Assembly: GCA_035650475.1 (NCBI GenBank)
Contig: DASRHP010000010.1
Coordinates: forward strand, 202,591-266,590
Direction: 5' to 3'
Length of the DNA: 64,000 bases
DNA from: Candidatus Binataceae bacterium
GTDB taxonomy: Bacteria; Desulfobacterota; Binatia; Binatales; Binataceae
The notes below the pieces were generated by a model. The model did not search any database. It had not been told where the DNA came from and was given only the letters and a program-made list of their open reading frames with translations. Within the stretch, counting starts at the first letter, position 1, and the number at the start of each line of letters is the position of its first letter. Shown one piece after another: positions 42,593 to 51,228 of this stretch. A program made the translations under genes and the position numbers.

Positions 42593-43092
42593 TGGCTCCG
42601 CCGGCGATCCATCCGATTCCTGACAGCCAGTTGCCATGGGTCTTCGGCTTGCTCGAGATGCTCGAGGACCGCGGCGGGCGCGAGGACGGCTACAAGATCG
42701 CACGCGACCTCAACTTCAAGTTTGCCGACCTGCTCAAGGTGATGAAGGCGGCCGAGATCCTCGGCCTGGTTTCGACCCCGGCGGGCGACGTGGTGCTCGA
42801 ACCGCTGGGGCGCGAGTTCCTCGCCGCCGACGTCAACCAGCGCAAACGGATCATCCGCGAGCAGCTGCGCAAGCACACCCTGTTCGGATACCTGGTGCGC
42901 CTGTTGCGCGCGCAGGAGGATCACTCGCTCAACAAGGAGGTCGTGCTCGAACACCTGGCGATGCTGCTGCCGGACGAATCGCCTGAGCGGATGTTCGCGA
43001 CCGTCGTCAACTGGGGCCGCTTCGCCGAACTCTTCGGCTACAACAAGGACGACGATCGCTTTTATCTCGACGAGGAAGGTGAGAAGGCGTAA
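42592..43092 (+). CDS. AAA-associated (PF09821-type) domain protein, stand-alone
   Basis: 166 residues from the ATG at 42592, overlapping the ATPase stop. It matches the domain usually fused to the C-terminus of some NitT-type ABC ATPases: QLPWVFGLLEMLEDRGGREDG, then a winged-helix-like DGYKIARDLNFKFADLLKVMKAAEILGLV and the C-terminal NWGRFAELFGYN. Here it is a separate chain. It probably regulates the transporter ATPase by binding to it. Charged and soluble, with no membrane segment. Confidence 0.88.
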   Translation: MAPPAIHPIPDSQLPWVFGLLEMLEDRGGREDGYKIARDLNFKFADLLKVMKAAEILGLVSTPAGDVVLEPLGREFLAADVNQRKRIIREQLRKHTLFGYLVRLLRAQEDHSLNKEVVLEHLAMLLPDESPERMFATVVNWGRFAELFGYNKDDDRFYLDEEGEKA

Positions 43093-43125
43093 GCGCGCCG
43101 GCGCGCGCGCAACTCGCGGCGCCGG

Positions 43126-43154
43126 TTGAGATATTTTGTGAAATAGTCAATAAG
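43126..43154 (+). promoter_or_regulatory. Promoter for the epoxide-hydrolase gene
   Basis: TTGAGA (43126-43131) and AATAAG (43149-43154) are 17 nt apart in an AT-rich patch 30 nt before the start. A small inverted repeat, TATTT-tgtg-AAATA, lies in the spacer. Confidence 0.5.
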
Positions 43155-43184
43155 TCCCGGAGATTCGGAAGGAGAATATCCCCC

Positions 43185-43562
43185 ATGAGCACCGAGAACG
43201 AAAGAATAGTCAATGAGTTCTGCAAGACCTGGTCGACACTCAATATCGACAAGGTAATGGAGTTCTTCGCTGACGACGCCGTTTACCATAATATCCCGCT
43301 CAAGCCCGCGCATGGCAAGGCCGAGATCCGCAAGGTCATCGACGGCTTCATGCCCGGAACCACGGCGCTGGAATTCAAGATCCTCAATACGGCAAGCGCC
43401 GGATCGGTTGTGTTCAACGAGCGCGTGGACTCCTTCACGGTCAACGGCAAGCATATCGCGTTGCCGGTCGCCGGAGTTTTCGAGCTGAGCGGGGGCAAGA
43501 TCAGGGCCTGGCGCGACTACTTCGATCTGCCGACCTACGTCAACCAGATTAAGGGCAAATGA
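43185..43562 (+). CDS. Limonene-1,2-epoxide hydrolase family protein
   Basis: 125 residues, NTF2-like fold. The full catalytic set of limonene epoxide hydrolase is present: Tyr34 and Asn36 (YHNIP) that position water, Arg80 and Asp82 (ERVDSF), and Asp111 (WRDYFD). LPVAGVFEL is the conserved strand between them. So one-step epoxide opening to a diol is predicted; the substrate may be a terpene or steroid-like epoxide. A GGAAGGAG site precedes the ATG. It is a monocistron by appearance. Confidence 0.92.
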   Translation: MSTENERIVNEFCKTWSTLNIDKVMEFFADDAVYHNIPLKPAHGKAEIRKVIDGFMPGTTALEFKILNTASAGSVVFNERVDSFTVNGKHIALPVAGVFELSGGKIRAWRDYFDLPTYVNQIKGK

Positions 43563-43657
43563 CGCGGCGCAGGATCATCGTTGCGCCAATCGCGCGACGC
43601 GGCGGATTCTCCGAAGATTGCGGCCGGCCGCGATAAGCCGGCGGTTGAAGACCGCGG

Positions 43658-43687
43658 GGCGCCGCTCCCGTTGCAGGAAGCGGCGCC
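43658..43687. terminator. Hairpin in the 350-nt gap after the epoxide-hydrolase gene
   Basis: GGCGCCGCTCCC (43658-43669) pairs with GGAAGCGGCGCC (43676-43687) with one mismatch, loop GTTGCA. GCGGCCGGCCGC (43620-43631) is a further perfect palindrome. No coding frame or other signal is convincing in 43563-43912. Confidence 0.4.
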
Positions 43688-43912
43688 GCGGCGCGCATGG
43701 CGGGTTTGTTCGGTCCTGCGAACCGAAAAACGGCGACTTAACGATGGTCGCGGATGATGCCCGTGGCGAGCCGCTAGCGCGCTGGGATTCAGGTTGACCG
43801 CCATAGCGGAAATTTTCGACGCCCCAAGCGATGCGCGAGCAGATTGTTCTTGGGTCAGGTCGTGGCGACCTGATAAACCTCGACTTAATAGAGGCCGTCA
43901 GGGGAGCGCCAG

Positions 43913-44470
43913 GTGATCAATCCAGCGAAAGTGGCAGGTCTTATGGCGTTGACCGCGGTTGCCGTTGTCGTCAGCGGTGCGTTGGTGCGTGCCGACGAGC
44001 GGGCCGTGCGCGAGGCGCCAACCATTCTTGCCCAGAACGGAGAGGCTAACGGAAACGCCGCCGCGACCAGCGCAGCGTCCGCCACGGGGGCATGCGCCGC
44101 GCCCCATCAGTACGTCGATCTCATCAACGCGGGCCAGTACGACGAGATAGGCGGCTTGTTCGCGGAGGACGCCGTCTATATGGGACCGGACGGCAAAACC
44201 CGCTACGGCGCCAAGGCAATCGGCGAGTTCTACATTCACTTTCTCGGCGCGCTGAAGCCTCGGGTCAAGCCTGCCAGCTTCATCCAGGACGGCCACGACT
44301 GCGTGATGGAACTGACGAACCAGAACAAACTGACCGGCAAGTACTCGTTGGTAGCGATCGACCACTTCACGGTGAACGGGCAGGGCAAGATTTCGCGCTT
44401 CATCGTCTATCTGCGGCCGGGCGACCGCTTCACACAGACTATCAACGCCGCCCTCGCCAAGGTCCACTGA
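43913..44470 (+). CDS. Exported SnoaL/NTF2-like protein
   Basis: 185 residues from a GTG with GGGGAG 9 nt upstream. The N-terminus is a signal peptide (AGLMALTAVAVVVSGALVRA), cut near VRADE. A low-complexity linker follows, then an NTF2-like domain from about 65: QYVDLINAGQYDEIGGLFAEDAVYMGPDG and the closing KISRFIVYLRPGDRF. Two Cys (near 60 and in DCVMEL) could form a disulfide in the periplasm. No catalytic residues of the neighbouring epoxide hydrolase are kept. Its role may be binding or an unknown isomerase. Confidence 0.82.
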   Translation: MINPAKVAGLMALTAVAVVVSGALVRADERAVREAPTILAQNGEANGNAAATSAASATGACAAPHQYVDLINAGQYDEIGGLFAEDAVYMGPDGKTRYGAKAIGEFYIHFLGALKPRVKPASFIQDGHDCVMELTNQNKLTGKYSLVAIDHFTVNGQGKISRFIVYLRPGDRFTQTINAALAKVH

Positions 44471-44575
44471 AGCGCGGACGCGCTGGCAGGGTCTTTCCCC
44501 TCTGCCGCGCCAGGTCTGGCCAAAGAGATGGGCTTTTGGCGGATGGGGCGATCGCGTTAGACTGCGATCCGCACC

Positions 44576-46519
44576 ATGGCTGCCGGTATTGCCCATCATA
44601 ACGTCACCCACGCCATCATCGGCACCGCCGGGCATATCGACCACGGCAAGACCGCGCTCATCAAGGCGCTCACGGGCCAAGACACCGACCGCCTCAAGGA
44701 GGAAAAGGAGCGCGGGATTTCGATCGATCTCGGCTTCGCCTACTTCACGCTGCCCGACGGCACCCGCGCGGGCGTGGTTGATGTTCCGGGTCACGAACGC
44801 TTCATCCGCAACATGCTGGCCGGCGCACACGGCGTCGACCTCGTCCTGTTCACGGTCGCCGCCGACGACGGCGTGATGCCGCAGAGCGAGGAGCACCTCG
44901 ACATCCTTCATCTGCTGGGCGTCGGCCGCGGAATCTTCGTCATCACCAAGGCCGACCTCGCCGATGCCGCGCGGCTCGCTGAAGTGCACGAGGAGATCGA
45001 GCTGCTTGCCGACGGAACCCGCCTGGCCGGCGCGCCGATCATCGCAGTCTCCGCCCTGACCGGTGCCGGGCTCGACGGGCTGCGCGCCGAGATCGCGCGC
45101 GCGCTTGCGGGTTTCGAAGCGCGCCGGCGCACGGGCCTGTTCCGCCTCCCGCTCGACCGCGCGTTCACCATCAAGGGCCACGGGACGGTTGTTACGGGCA
45201 CCGCGATGGGGGCCGAAGTGCGCGTGGGACAGAAGCTGCGCGTGCTGCCCGGCGGCGGAGAGGTGCGCGTGCGCTCGATCCAGGTCCATTCGGAGCCGGT
45301 GGAAAGCGCGGGGCTGTGCCAGCGGGTCGCACTGAACTTGAGTGGGGCCGAACGGATGGAGCTCAAGCGGGGCGACGTCGTCGTTGACGATCGGCTCGAG
45401 CTCACCACCACACGGCTGGACGCGCATCTGGAGCTGCGGCCGGCGGCCAGGCGCCCGCTCAAGAACAACGACCGCGTGCGCTTTTTTATCGGCACTGGCG
45501 AGACGATCGGCCGCGCGATTGTGCTCGAGGCGCCGGGCGAGATCGCGCCCAAGCATAGCGCGCTGGTGCAGCTCGTGCTCAACGATCCAGTAGTTGCGCT
45601 GGCGGGCGACCATTTCGTGATCCGCGACGAAACGAGCCGGCGCACGCTGGGCGGCGGCGTGGTGCTCAATCCGCTCGGGCGGCGCATGCGCAAACCGCTT
45701 GAGGCCTATCTCAAGCATCTCGCCGCGCTCGACGCCGCGCCCTCGCCGGACACGATCGAAGCACTGCTGAATTTGCAGGAGAGTCTGGCGGCCACCCCTG
45801 CGCGGATTGCGCAGTTGCTCAACGCGCCCGCGCGCGAGGTGGGCGAGACGCTGCGCGATCAGCGCTTCGTCAAACTCTCGCTCGGCGACGAGGAGGGCTT
45901 TACCACGGCGGCCAAATGGGAGGAGCTCAAGCGCTTCGCGCTGGCCGCGCTTACGGCCCATCATCAGGCCGAGCCGCTGTCGCCCGGGCTCGAGATGGAA
46001 GCCTTGCGCGAGCGCCTGCCCTACGAGGTGAGCGCGCGCGCCTTCCGTGCGCTGGTCGACCGGCTCGGGCGCGAGTCGGAAATCGTGCGCGAGGAGAGCG
46101 TGCTGCGCCTACGGGGCCATCGGGTGACCCTTGGCGGCGACGAAGGCCGGCTCGGCGCGCGACTGGAGGAGGCGCTGCGCCGCGCCGAGTTCCACCCGCC
46201 CGATCTCAAGCAGCTTGCCGACGAACTCAAGCTGCGCGGCGCCGAGCTCGGCCGGTTGCGCACGCTGCTCGGTGCCCTGGAGCGCGAGGGGCGGGTGGTC
46301 AAGATCGCCACCGACCTCTACTTCGCGCGCGAGCCGTTCGAGGCCGCGCGCCAGCGCCTGCTCGACCATCTGCGCACCGCGCCCGAAATCACCGCTGCGA
46401 CATATCGCGACTTGCTCGGCGCGTCCCGCAAGTTCGCGATCGCGCTGCTCGACTACTTCGACCACGCGGGCCTAACCACGCGTGTCGGCGACGCCCGCCG
46501 CCTGCGCGCCCGTTCGTAA
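44576..46519 (+). CDS. selB: Selenocysteine-specific elongation factor
   Basis: 647 residues. G domain: GHIDHGKT (19-26), DVPGHE (69-74) and TKADL; the switch I segment [19 protein letters not shown] is SelB-specific. Domains II and III follow ([19 protein letters not shown]), and four winged helices occupy the C-terminal 280 residues ([21 protein letters not shown] and similar), which bind the SECIS hairpin. It delivers Sec-tRNA to UGA codons. The selD gene with an in-frame UGA follows 111 nt later. selA and selC are not in the window. Confidence 0.96.
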   Translation: MAAGIAHHNVTHAIIGTAGHIDHGKTALIKALTGQDTDRLKEEKERGISIDLGFAYFTLPDGTRAGVVDVPGHERFIRNMLAGAHGVDLVLFTVAADDGVMPQSEEHLDILHLLGVGRGIFVITKADLADAARLAEVHEEIELLADGTRLAGAPIIAVSALTGAGLDGLRAEIARALAGFEARRRTGLFRLPLDRAFTIKGHGTVVTGTAMGAEVRVGQKLRVLPGGGEVRVRSIQVHSEPVESAGLCQRVALNLSGAERMELKRGDVVVDDRLELTTTRLDAHLELRPAARRPLKNNDRVRFFIGTGETIGRAIVLEAPGEIAPKHSALVQLVLNDPVVALAGDHFVIRDETSRRTLGGGVVLNPLGRRMRKPLEAYLKHLAALDAAPSPDTIEALLNLQESLAATPARIAQLLNAPAREVGETLRDQRFVKLSLGDEEGFTTAAKWEELKRFALAALTAHHQAEPLSPGLEMEALRERLPYEVSARAFRALVDRLGRESEIVREESVLRLRGHRVTLGGDEGRLGARLEEALRRAEFHPPDLKQLADELKLRGAELGRLRTLLGALEREGRVVKIATDLYFAREPFEAARQRLLDHLRTAPEITAATYRDLLGASRKFAIALLDYFDHAGLTTRVGDARRLRARS

Positions 46520-46630
46520 GTGGCCGTAGCGGCCTTCTGAGCGGGACAGGCCTCGGTGCCCCGCCGGACTGTACGGATGGCTGCGGGCGCGATTGGCGAG
46601 CGCGGCGGCTTGCGCCACAATAGGCCGTTG

Positions 46631-47704
46631 ATGCCTGAAGACCGGGACAATAACCCGGCGCGTGGCGAGCTGATTCGGCTGACCGCGCGCTGCAAGGCGG
46701 CGGGTTGAGCCGGCAAGCTGGGTCCGGAGGACCTCGCCGCCGCGCTTAGCCGCTTCGATCCGGGAAGCCATCCCGATCTGCTCGTCGGTATCACCACCGG
46801 CGACGACGCCGGCGTGTTTCGCCTGCGCGAAGATCTGGCCATCGTCAACACGGTCGATTTCTTCACCCCTGTGGTGGACGACCCGTACACCTACGGCCAG
46901 ATCTCTGCTGCCAATTCGCTCTCGGACATCTATGCGATGGGCGGGGTGCCGAAAACCGCGCTCAATATCGTGTGCTGGCCGCAATCGGGGCTGCCAGGCG
47001 AGATGCTCGGCGAGATTCTGCGCGGTGGGGCGGACAAAGCGCGCGAGGCGGGCGTCGTGGTTGTCGGAGGCCACAGCGTCGCCGACGAGGAGGTGAAGTA
47101 CGGGATGGCGGTGACCGGCGTGATCGATCCACGCCGGATAATCCGCAACGTCGGCGCGCGCGTCGGCGACGCGCTGGTGCTGACCAAAGCCCTGGGCACG
47201 GGGACCCTGATGACCGCGTTCAAGCGCGACCGGCTCGCGCCCGAGCACTACGCGGCGGCCGTGCGTTCGATGAGCGCGCTCAACGCGGAAGCGGCAAGTG
47301 CGATGATGCGGTTCGAAGTTCACGCGGCGACCGATATCACGGGCTTCGGCTTCGCCGGCCACGCCGTCAAGATGGCCGATGGCAGCGGTGTGACGCTGCG
47401 GGTCGAGGAGTCCGATCTGCCGCTGTTGCCGGGAGCGCTCGAATGCTGCCGGGCGGGAATGATCCCCGGCGGCGGGCAGCGCAATCGCGAATTCTTCGGC
47501 CCGCGCGTGCGAATCTCGGACGAAGTGGCGGCCGAGATGGTAGAGATCGCTTTCGACCCGCAAACCTCGGGCGGCCTGCTGATCGCGCTGTCCGAGCGCG
47601 ACGCGCTGGCGCTGCTTGCCGCGCTCCAGGCTGCCGGCATCGCTGACAGCGAGATCGTCGGCCGCGTGGTCGAGCAGGGCCCGTTCGCGATCGAACTGGT
47701 TTGA
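46631..47704 (+). CDS. selD: Selenophosphate synthase containing selenocysteine
   Basis: 357 residues when the in-frame TGA at 46706-46708 is read as selenocysteine (residue 26). The context is LTARCKAAG-Sec-AGKLGP, exactly the SelD active-site loop where other species have Cys or Sec, followed by the essential Lys. Downstream, GDDAGVF, DFFTPVVDDPYTYGQISAAN, GGHSV and DPQTSGGLL are standard SelD motifs. Without readthrough the reading frame would begin near 46814 and lose the ATP and catalytic loop. It makes selenophosphate from selenide and ATP. The pairing with selB supports the reading. Confidence 0.93.
46706..46740 (+). promoter_or_regulatory. Sec UGA codon and candidate bacterial SECIS hairpin
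   Basis: After the UGA (46706-46708) and a 12-nt gap, GGTCC (46721-46725) pairs with GGACC (46729-46733) around the loop GGA. The apical loop has the G residues usually contacted by SelB and lies at the customary distance of about 18 nt from UGA. The lower stem is less clear. Confidence 0.65.
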
Positions 47705-47736
47705 CGATTCGATCGGCCCCGCAGAGCCGAGTGCGA

Positions 47737-47756
47737 GGCATCGCGCGCGCGATGCC
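47737..47756. terminator. 20-bp perfect palindrome between selD and gor
   Basis: GGCATCGCGC joined to GCGCGATGCC is perfectly self-complementary, 33 nt after the selD stop and 51 nt before the gor start. It may be a terminator stem or a protein-binding site; no T-tract. Confidence 0.45.
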
Positions 47757-47806
47757 GACTGCCCGCGCCGGCCACGGCCTCGCGCGCCAGAGGGAGTCCC
47801 GTTTCG

Positions 47807-49150
47807 ATGTACGATTTTGATCTGTTCACGATAGGTGGCGGCTCGGGCGGTGTGCGTGCGAGCCGGATGGCGGCGGCGCACGGCGCAAAGGTGGCGATCG
47901 CGGAGGAGCGCTATCTGGGCGGCACCTGCGTCAACGTCGGATGCATCCCGAAAAAGCTCCTGGTTTACGCCTCCGAGTTCGGCGAGGCGTTCGACGACGC
48001 CGCCGGCTTCGGCTGGACCGTGGGCGAGCGCCGCTTCGACTGGGCCACGCTCATCGCCAACAAGAACCGTGAGATCGCGCGGCTCAACGGCGTTTACGAG
48101 CGGCTGCTGACCGAGGCCGGCGTGCGGATCATGCGGGCACGCGCGACCGTCGTTGATCCGCACACCGTGGCGGTCGGTGGCCGGCACTTCTCGACGCGCT
48201 ACATTGTGGTCGCGACCGGCGGATGGCCGACCAAGCCGGCGATGCCCGGCGTCGAGCACGCGATCACCTCGAACGAAGCATTTTTCCTGCCCGCCTTGCC
48301 GCCGCGGATAATTCTTGTCGGCGGCGGCTATATCGCGCTTGAGTTCGCGGGCATCTTCCACGGACTTGGCGCTCAGGTGACCATCATCCATCGCGGGGAG
48401 TTGTTCTTGCGCGGCTTCGATGACGACGTGCGCCGCGCGCTGGCGGTTGAGATGAGCAAGCGGGGCGTCGAACTGCGCTTCAACCGCCAGGTGGCGGCGA
48501 TCCAGAAGGCGAGTCGCGGCTTTGATGTTGCGCTCGACGACGGCGCGCGAGTCGAGGCCGACCTAATCATGTTCGCAACCGGGCGTGCGCCCAACACGCG
48601 TGGCATCGGTCTCGAGCAGGCGCAGGTTGCGCTTGACGGCGAGGGTGCGGTGCGCGTCGATTCCTACTCGCGTTCGTCGGTGCCCAGCATCTACGCGATC
48701 GGCGATTGCACCAATCGCAAGCAGCTGACGCCGGTAGCGATCGCTGAAGGTCGCGCCGTCGCCGAGACGTTGTTCAACAACAACCCGATGCGCCCGGATT
48801 ACGAGAACGTTCCCTCGGCGGTGTTCAGCCAGCCCGCGATCGGCACCGTGGGCCTGACCGAGGCCCAGGCGCGCCAGCGCTACGGCGAAGTTGACGCCTA
48901 CCGCACCGGGTTCCGGCCGCTCAAACATACGCTCAGCGGCAGGGACGAGCAGTGCTTCATGAAGCTGGTGGTCGAGCGCGCCGGCGGCCGCGTGGTGGGG
49001 GCGCACATGATGGGCGCCGAGGCGGGCGAGATCATCCAGGGGCTGGCGATCGCGCTCAGGTGCGGTGCGACCAAGGCGCAGTTCGACGCGACGATTGGAA
49101 TCCATCCGACCGCCGCCGAAGAGTTCGTCACGATGCGGACCAAATCGTGA
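47807..49150 (+). CDS. gor: Glutathione-disulfide reductase
   Basis: 447 residues. The FAD-binding GGGSGGVRASRMAA opens the protein, the redox disulfide is GGTCVNVGCIPKK, the NADPH domain has ILVGGGYIALEFAGIF, and the FAD motif is YAIGDCTNR. The C-terminal IGIHPTAAEEFVTMRT contains the active-site His-Glu pair and is a glutathione-reductase hallmark. RGELFLRGFDDDV after the Gly motif suggests NADPH. It keeps glutathione reduced and fits the glutathione-dependent reductase encoded 1 kb downstream. Confidence 0.93.
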   Translation: MYDFDLFTIGGGSGGVRASRMAAAHGAKVAIAEERYLGGTCVNVGCIPKKLLVYASEFGEAFDDAAGFGWTVGERRFDWATLIANKNREIARLNGVYERLLTEAGVRIMRARATVVDPHTVAVGGRHFSTRYIVVATGGWPTKPAMPGVEHAITSNEAFFLPALPPRIILVGGGYIALEFAGIFHGLGAQVTIIHRGELFLRGFDDDVRRALAVEMSKRGVELRFNRQVAAIQKASRGFDVALDDGARVEADLIMFATGRAPNTRGIGLEQAQVALDGEGAVRVDSYSRSSVPSIYAIGDCTNRKQLTPVAIAEGRAVAETLFNNNPMRPDYENVPSAVFSQPAIGTVGLTEAQARQRYGEVDAYRTGFRPLKHTLSGRDEQCFMKLVVERAGGRVVGAHMMGAEAGEIIQGLAIALRCGATKAQFDATIGIHPTAAEEFVTMRTKS

Positions 49151-49167
49151 GCGCGACGGCGCGGTCT

Positions 49168-49995
49168 TCAGGCGGCTGAGAACAGGCCGTCGGCAAGCCA
49201 TCGCCCGAGCAGGCGATTGATGAGCCCAACCGCGTCATCTCCCTCCGCCGCGGCGGCTACCGCCTCGCACATGGCCGCAAAGCTCGCACCCTCCGCGGCA
49301 AGTGTGAGTGCCGCGCGCTCGCCGGCTTCGAGCGCACGGTAGTGCACCAGGCCGTTCCGCCGCCACACCAACACGCTCGCCGGTGCGTGTGCCGGCTCAT
49401 TCAGCCTGCGGCCTTCGTCGATATCGCGCCGCAACTCGTCAACGCGCCATTGACAATCGAGGATCGCGCTTGCCGGATGGCGCCGAAGCGCGAGCGCAGG
49501 CCATTGCGTGGGCGCAATCGCGCGTATCGCTTCGGCGCTCAGCGCTGGCGCGTCGGCGGCGTGAAAAATCTCGACCAGCGTCCGCTCCAGGCGGGCAAGC
49601 TGCGCGGCGTACGGCCATCGCGCGCGCATCGGATGGGTGGCGAGAAAGTCGGCGAGGTAGCGCCCCGCGTAAAAGATCGACGGTTCGGTCGGCGGATGCT
49701 CGACCAGGTAGCCTGTGATGAGGTTGTGAAAGTTGTCGGCGCCGACCACGGCGAGCGTGGCCGGGAAGTCCTCCTTGAGGCAGTCGAGGATGCGGTAGAA
49801 GTAGGCGTTGGCGTAAATTTCCAGCCGTCCGACGGCGCCGAGACGCTCATCGCCGACGATCACGTCGTCCAGCTCGCCAAGCGCGCCCGGCCTCGACTCG
49901 CGTTCGGCCGCCAGACCCTCAGCGACGCCGCCGGGCGCCGTGATCAGTCGATAGAGCAGCGCCTGGAGGTTTTTGAGATCATCGCCAGCCGGCAT
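49168..49995 (-). CDS. HvfC/BufC-like (DUF2063) protein without its usual partner
   Basis: 275 residues. The N-terminal DUF2063 part has RLEIYANAYFYRILDCLKEDFPATLAVVGADNFHNLITGYL (roughly 57-97) and the matching IFYAGRYLADFLATHP, both family hallmarks. The C-terminal third carries a winged-helix-like segment (FAAMCEAVAAAAEGDDAVGLINRLLGRWLADGLF). HvfC/BufC proteins normally sit beside a DUF692 MNIO enzyme (HvfB/BufB) and a Cys-rich precursor peptide and help modify it. None of these is seen in the flanks. It is divergent from the GS-HQR gene. Confidence 0.85.
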   Translation of the reverse strand: MPAGDDLKNLQALLYRLITAPGGVAEGLAAERESRPGALGELDDVIVGDERLGAVGRLEIYANAYFYRILDCLKEDFPATLAVVGADNFHNLITGYLVEHPPTEPSIFYAGRYLADFLATHPMRARWPYAAQLARLERTLVEIFHAADAPALSAEAIRAIAPTQWPALALRRHPASAILDCQWRVDELRRDIDEGRRLNEPAHAPASVLVWRRNGLVHYRALEAGERAALTLAAEGASFAAMCEAVAAAAEGDDAVGLINRLLGRWLADGLFSAA

Positions 49996-50113
49996 ATGAT
50001 CGAAAATGGGCGCTGGCGAATCCCTGGATTTGTTCGCTCACACCCACTCGTCCAATTTGCGCCGCGCTGAGGGCGCGCTCAAGCGGCGCGCGGCGCGCCC
50101 AGGAGAAGCCACG

Positions 50114-51130
50114 ATGGGAATGCTGGTCGACGGCCGATGGCGAAGCGACGATATCCGGGGGACCGGCGGCCCGCATTTCGTTCGCCCGCAAACCACCTTC
50201 CGCAATTGGGTCACCGCCGACGGCCGCCCGGGGCCGAGCGGCGTGGGCGGCTTCAAGGCCGAGCCCGGCCGCTATCATCTGTACGTCTCGCTGGCCTGTC
50301 CATGGGCGCACCGCACGCTCATCGTGCGCAAGCTCAAGCGGCTCGACAGCGTGATTTCGGTTTCGGTGGTCGATCCGCTGATGGGCGAGCACGGATGGGC
50401 GTTCGGCGCGCCCGACGGCTCGCTGATGCCGGGCGCGACGCGCGACGCGATCAACGGTGCGCGCTATTTGCACGAGACCTACACGCGGGCGCGCCCGGAC
50501 TACACCGGTCGGGTTACGGTGCCGGTGCTGTGGGATCGCGCAGGAGCGACGATCGTCAACAATGAGTCGTCCGAGATCATCCGGATGCTGAATTCGGCGT
50601 TCGACGCCTTCGGCGACGCGACGGTCGATCTCTATCCGGTACCGCTGCGTGCGGAAATCGACGCGCTCAACCAGACCGTGTATGACACGGTAAATAACGG
50701 CGTGTACAAGTGCGGCTTCGCGCGCAGCCAGGAAGCATACGAGGCGGTCTTCGCGTCGCTGTTCGAAACGCTCGACCGGCTGGAGCGGCGGCTTGCGCGT
50801 TCGCGCTACCTCTTTGGCGTGCGGAGCACCGAGGCCGACTGGCGATTGTTCACCACGCTGGTGCGCTTCGACGCGGTTTACTACAGCCACTTCAAGTGCA
50901 ACCTCCGGCGCATCGTCGATTATCCAAACCTGTGGGGCTATACGCGCGACCTTTACCAGATCCCCGGTATTGCTGAGACGGTCAGCCTCGCGCACATCAA
51001 ACGCCACTACTACGCCAGTCACGCCTTCCTCAATCCGACCCGGATTGTGCCGATGGGTCCGGCGATCGATTTCCAGGCGCCCCACGACCGCGCCCGGCTC
51101 GGCGAGCTGGCGGTAGCGGCTGGCCGATAG
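50114..51130 (+). CDS. Glutathionyl-hydroquinone reductase (ECM4/YqjG family)
   Basis: 338 residues from the ATG at 50114 with AGGAGAAG upstream; the open frame further upstream is non-homologous. The active-site SLACPWAHRT contains the catalytic Cys of Xi-class GSTs. NNESSEIIRMLN binds glutathione, and the C-terminal VRFDAVYYSHFKCNLRRI is family-specific. It removes glutathione from glutathionyl-(hydro)quinones, recycling quinones from aromatic degradation. With gor 1 kb upstream it forms a glutathione set. Cytosolic. Confidence 0.93.
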   Translation: MGMLVDGRWRSDDIRGTGGPHFVRPQTTFRNWVTADGRPGPSGVGGFKAEPGRYHLYVSLACPWAHRTLIVRKLKRLDSVISVSVVDPLMGEHGWAFGAPDGSLMPGATRDAINGARYLHETYTRARPDYTGRVTVPVLWDRAGATIVNNESSEIIRMLNSAFDAFGDATVDLYPVPLRAEIDALNQTVYDTVNNGVYKCGFARSQEAYEAVFASLFETLDRLERRLARSRYLFGVRSTEADWRLFTTLVRFDAVYYSHFKCNLRRIVDYPNLWGYTRDLYQIPGIAETVSLAHIKRHYYASHAFLNPTRIVPMGPAIDFQAPHDRARLGELAVAAGR

Positions 51131-51228
51131 CGACGCGAGCAACGGGTGTTTGACGCGCGGCGGCGCGCCGGACAACGATGGACGCACGCCCCGGGGTGCG
51201 GGCGTCATTCCAGCGGAGGTGCGCAGCG

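Noticed and set aside
43898..45964. A 688-codon frame antisense to selB and the NTF2 gene
   Set aside because: Spans two real genes and an intergenic region and has no motifs.
46520..46630. tRNA-Sec gene between selB and selD
   Set aside because: The gap has GC-rich stems but no acceptor/T-arm pattern with a TCA anticodon.
46814..47704. selD starting after the TGA at an internal codon
   Set aside because: It would lose the catalytic loop and ATP-binding residues that are perfectly encoded upstream in the same frame; Sec readthrough explains the data better. A sequencing frameshift is also excluded because frame is continuous.
47807..49150. Thioredoxin reductase or mercuric reductase instead of glutathione reductase
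   Set aside because: The HPTAAEEFVTMR end and CVNVGC motif match glutathione reductase; there is no C-terminal Cys/Sec extension or N-terminal metal-binding domain.
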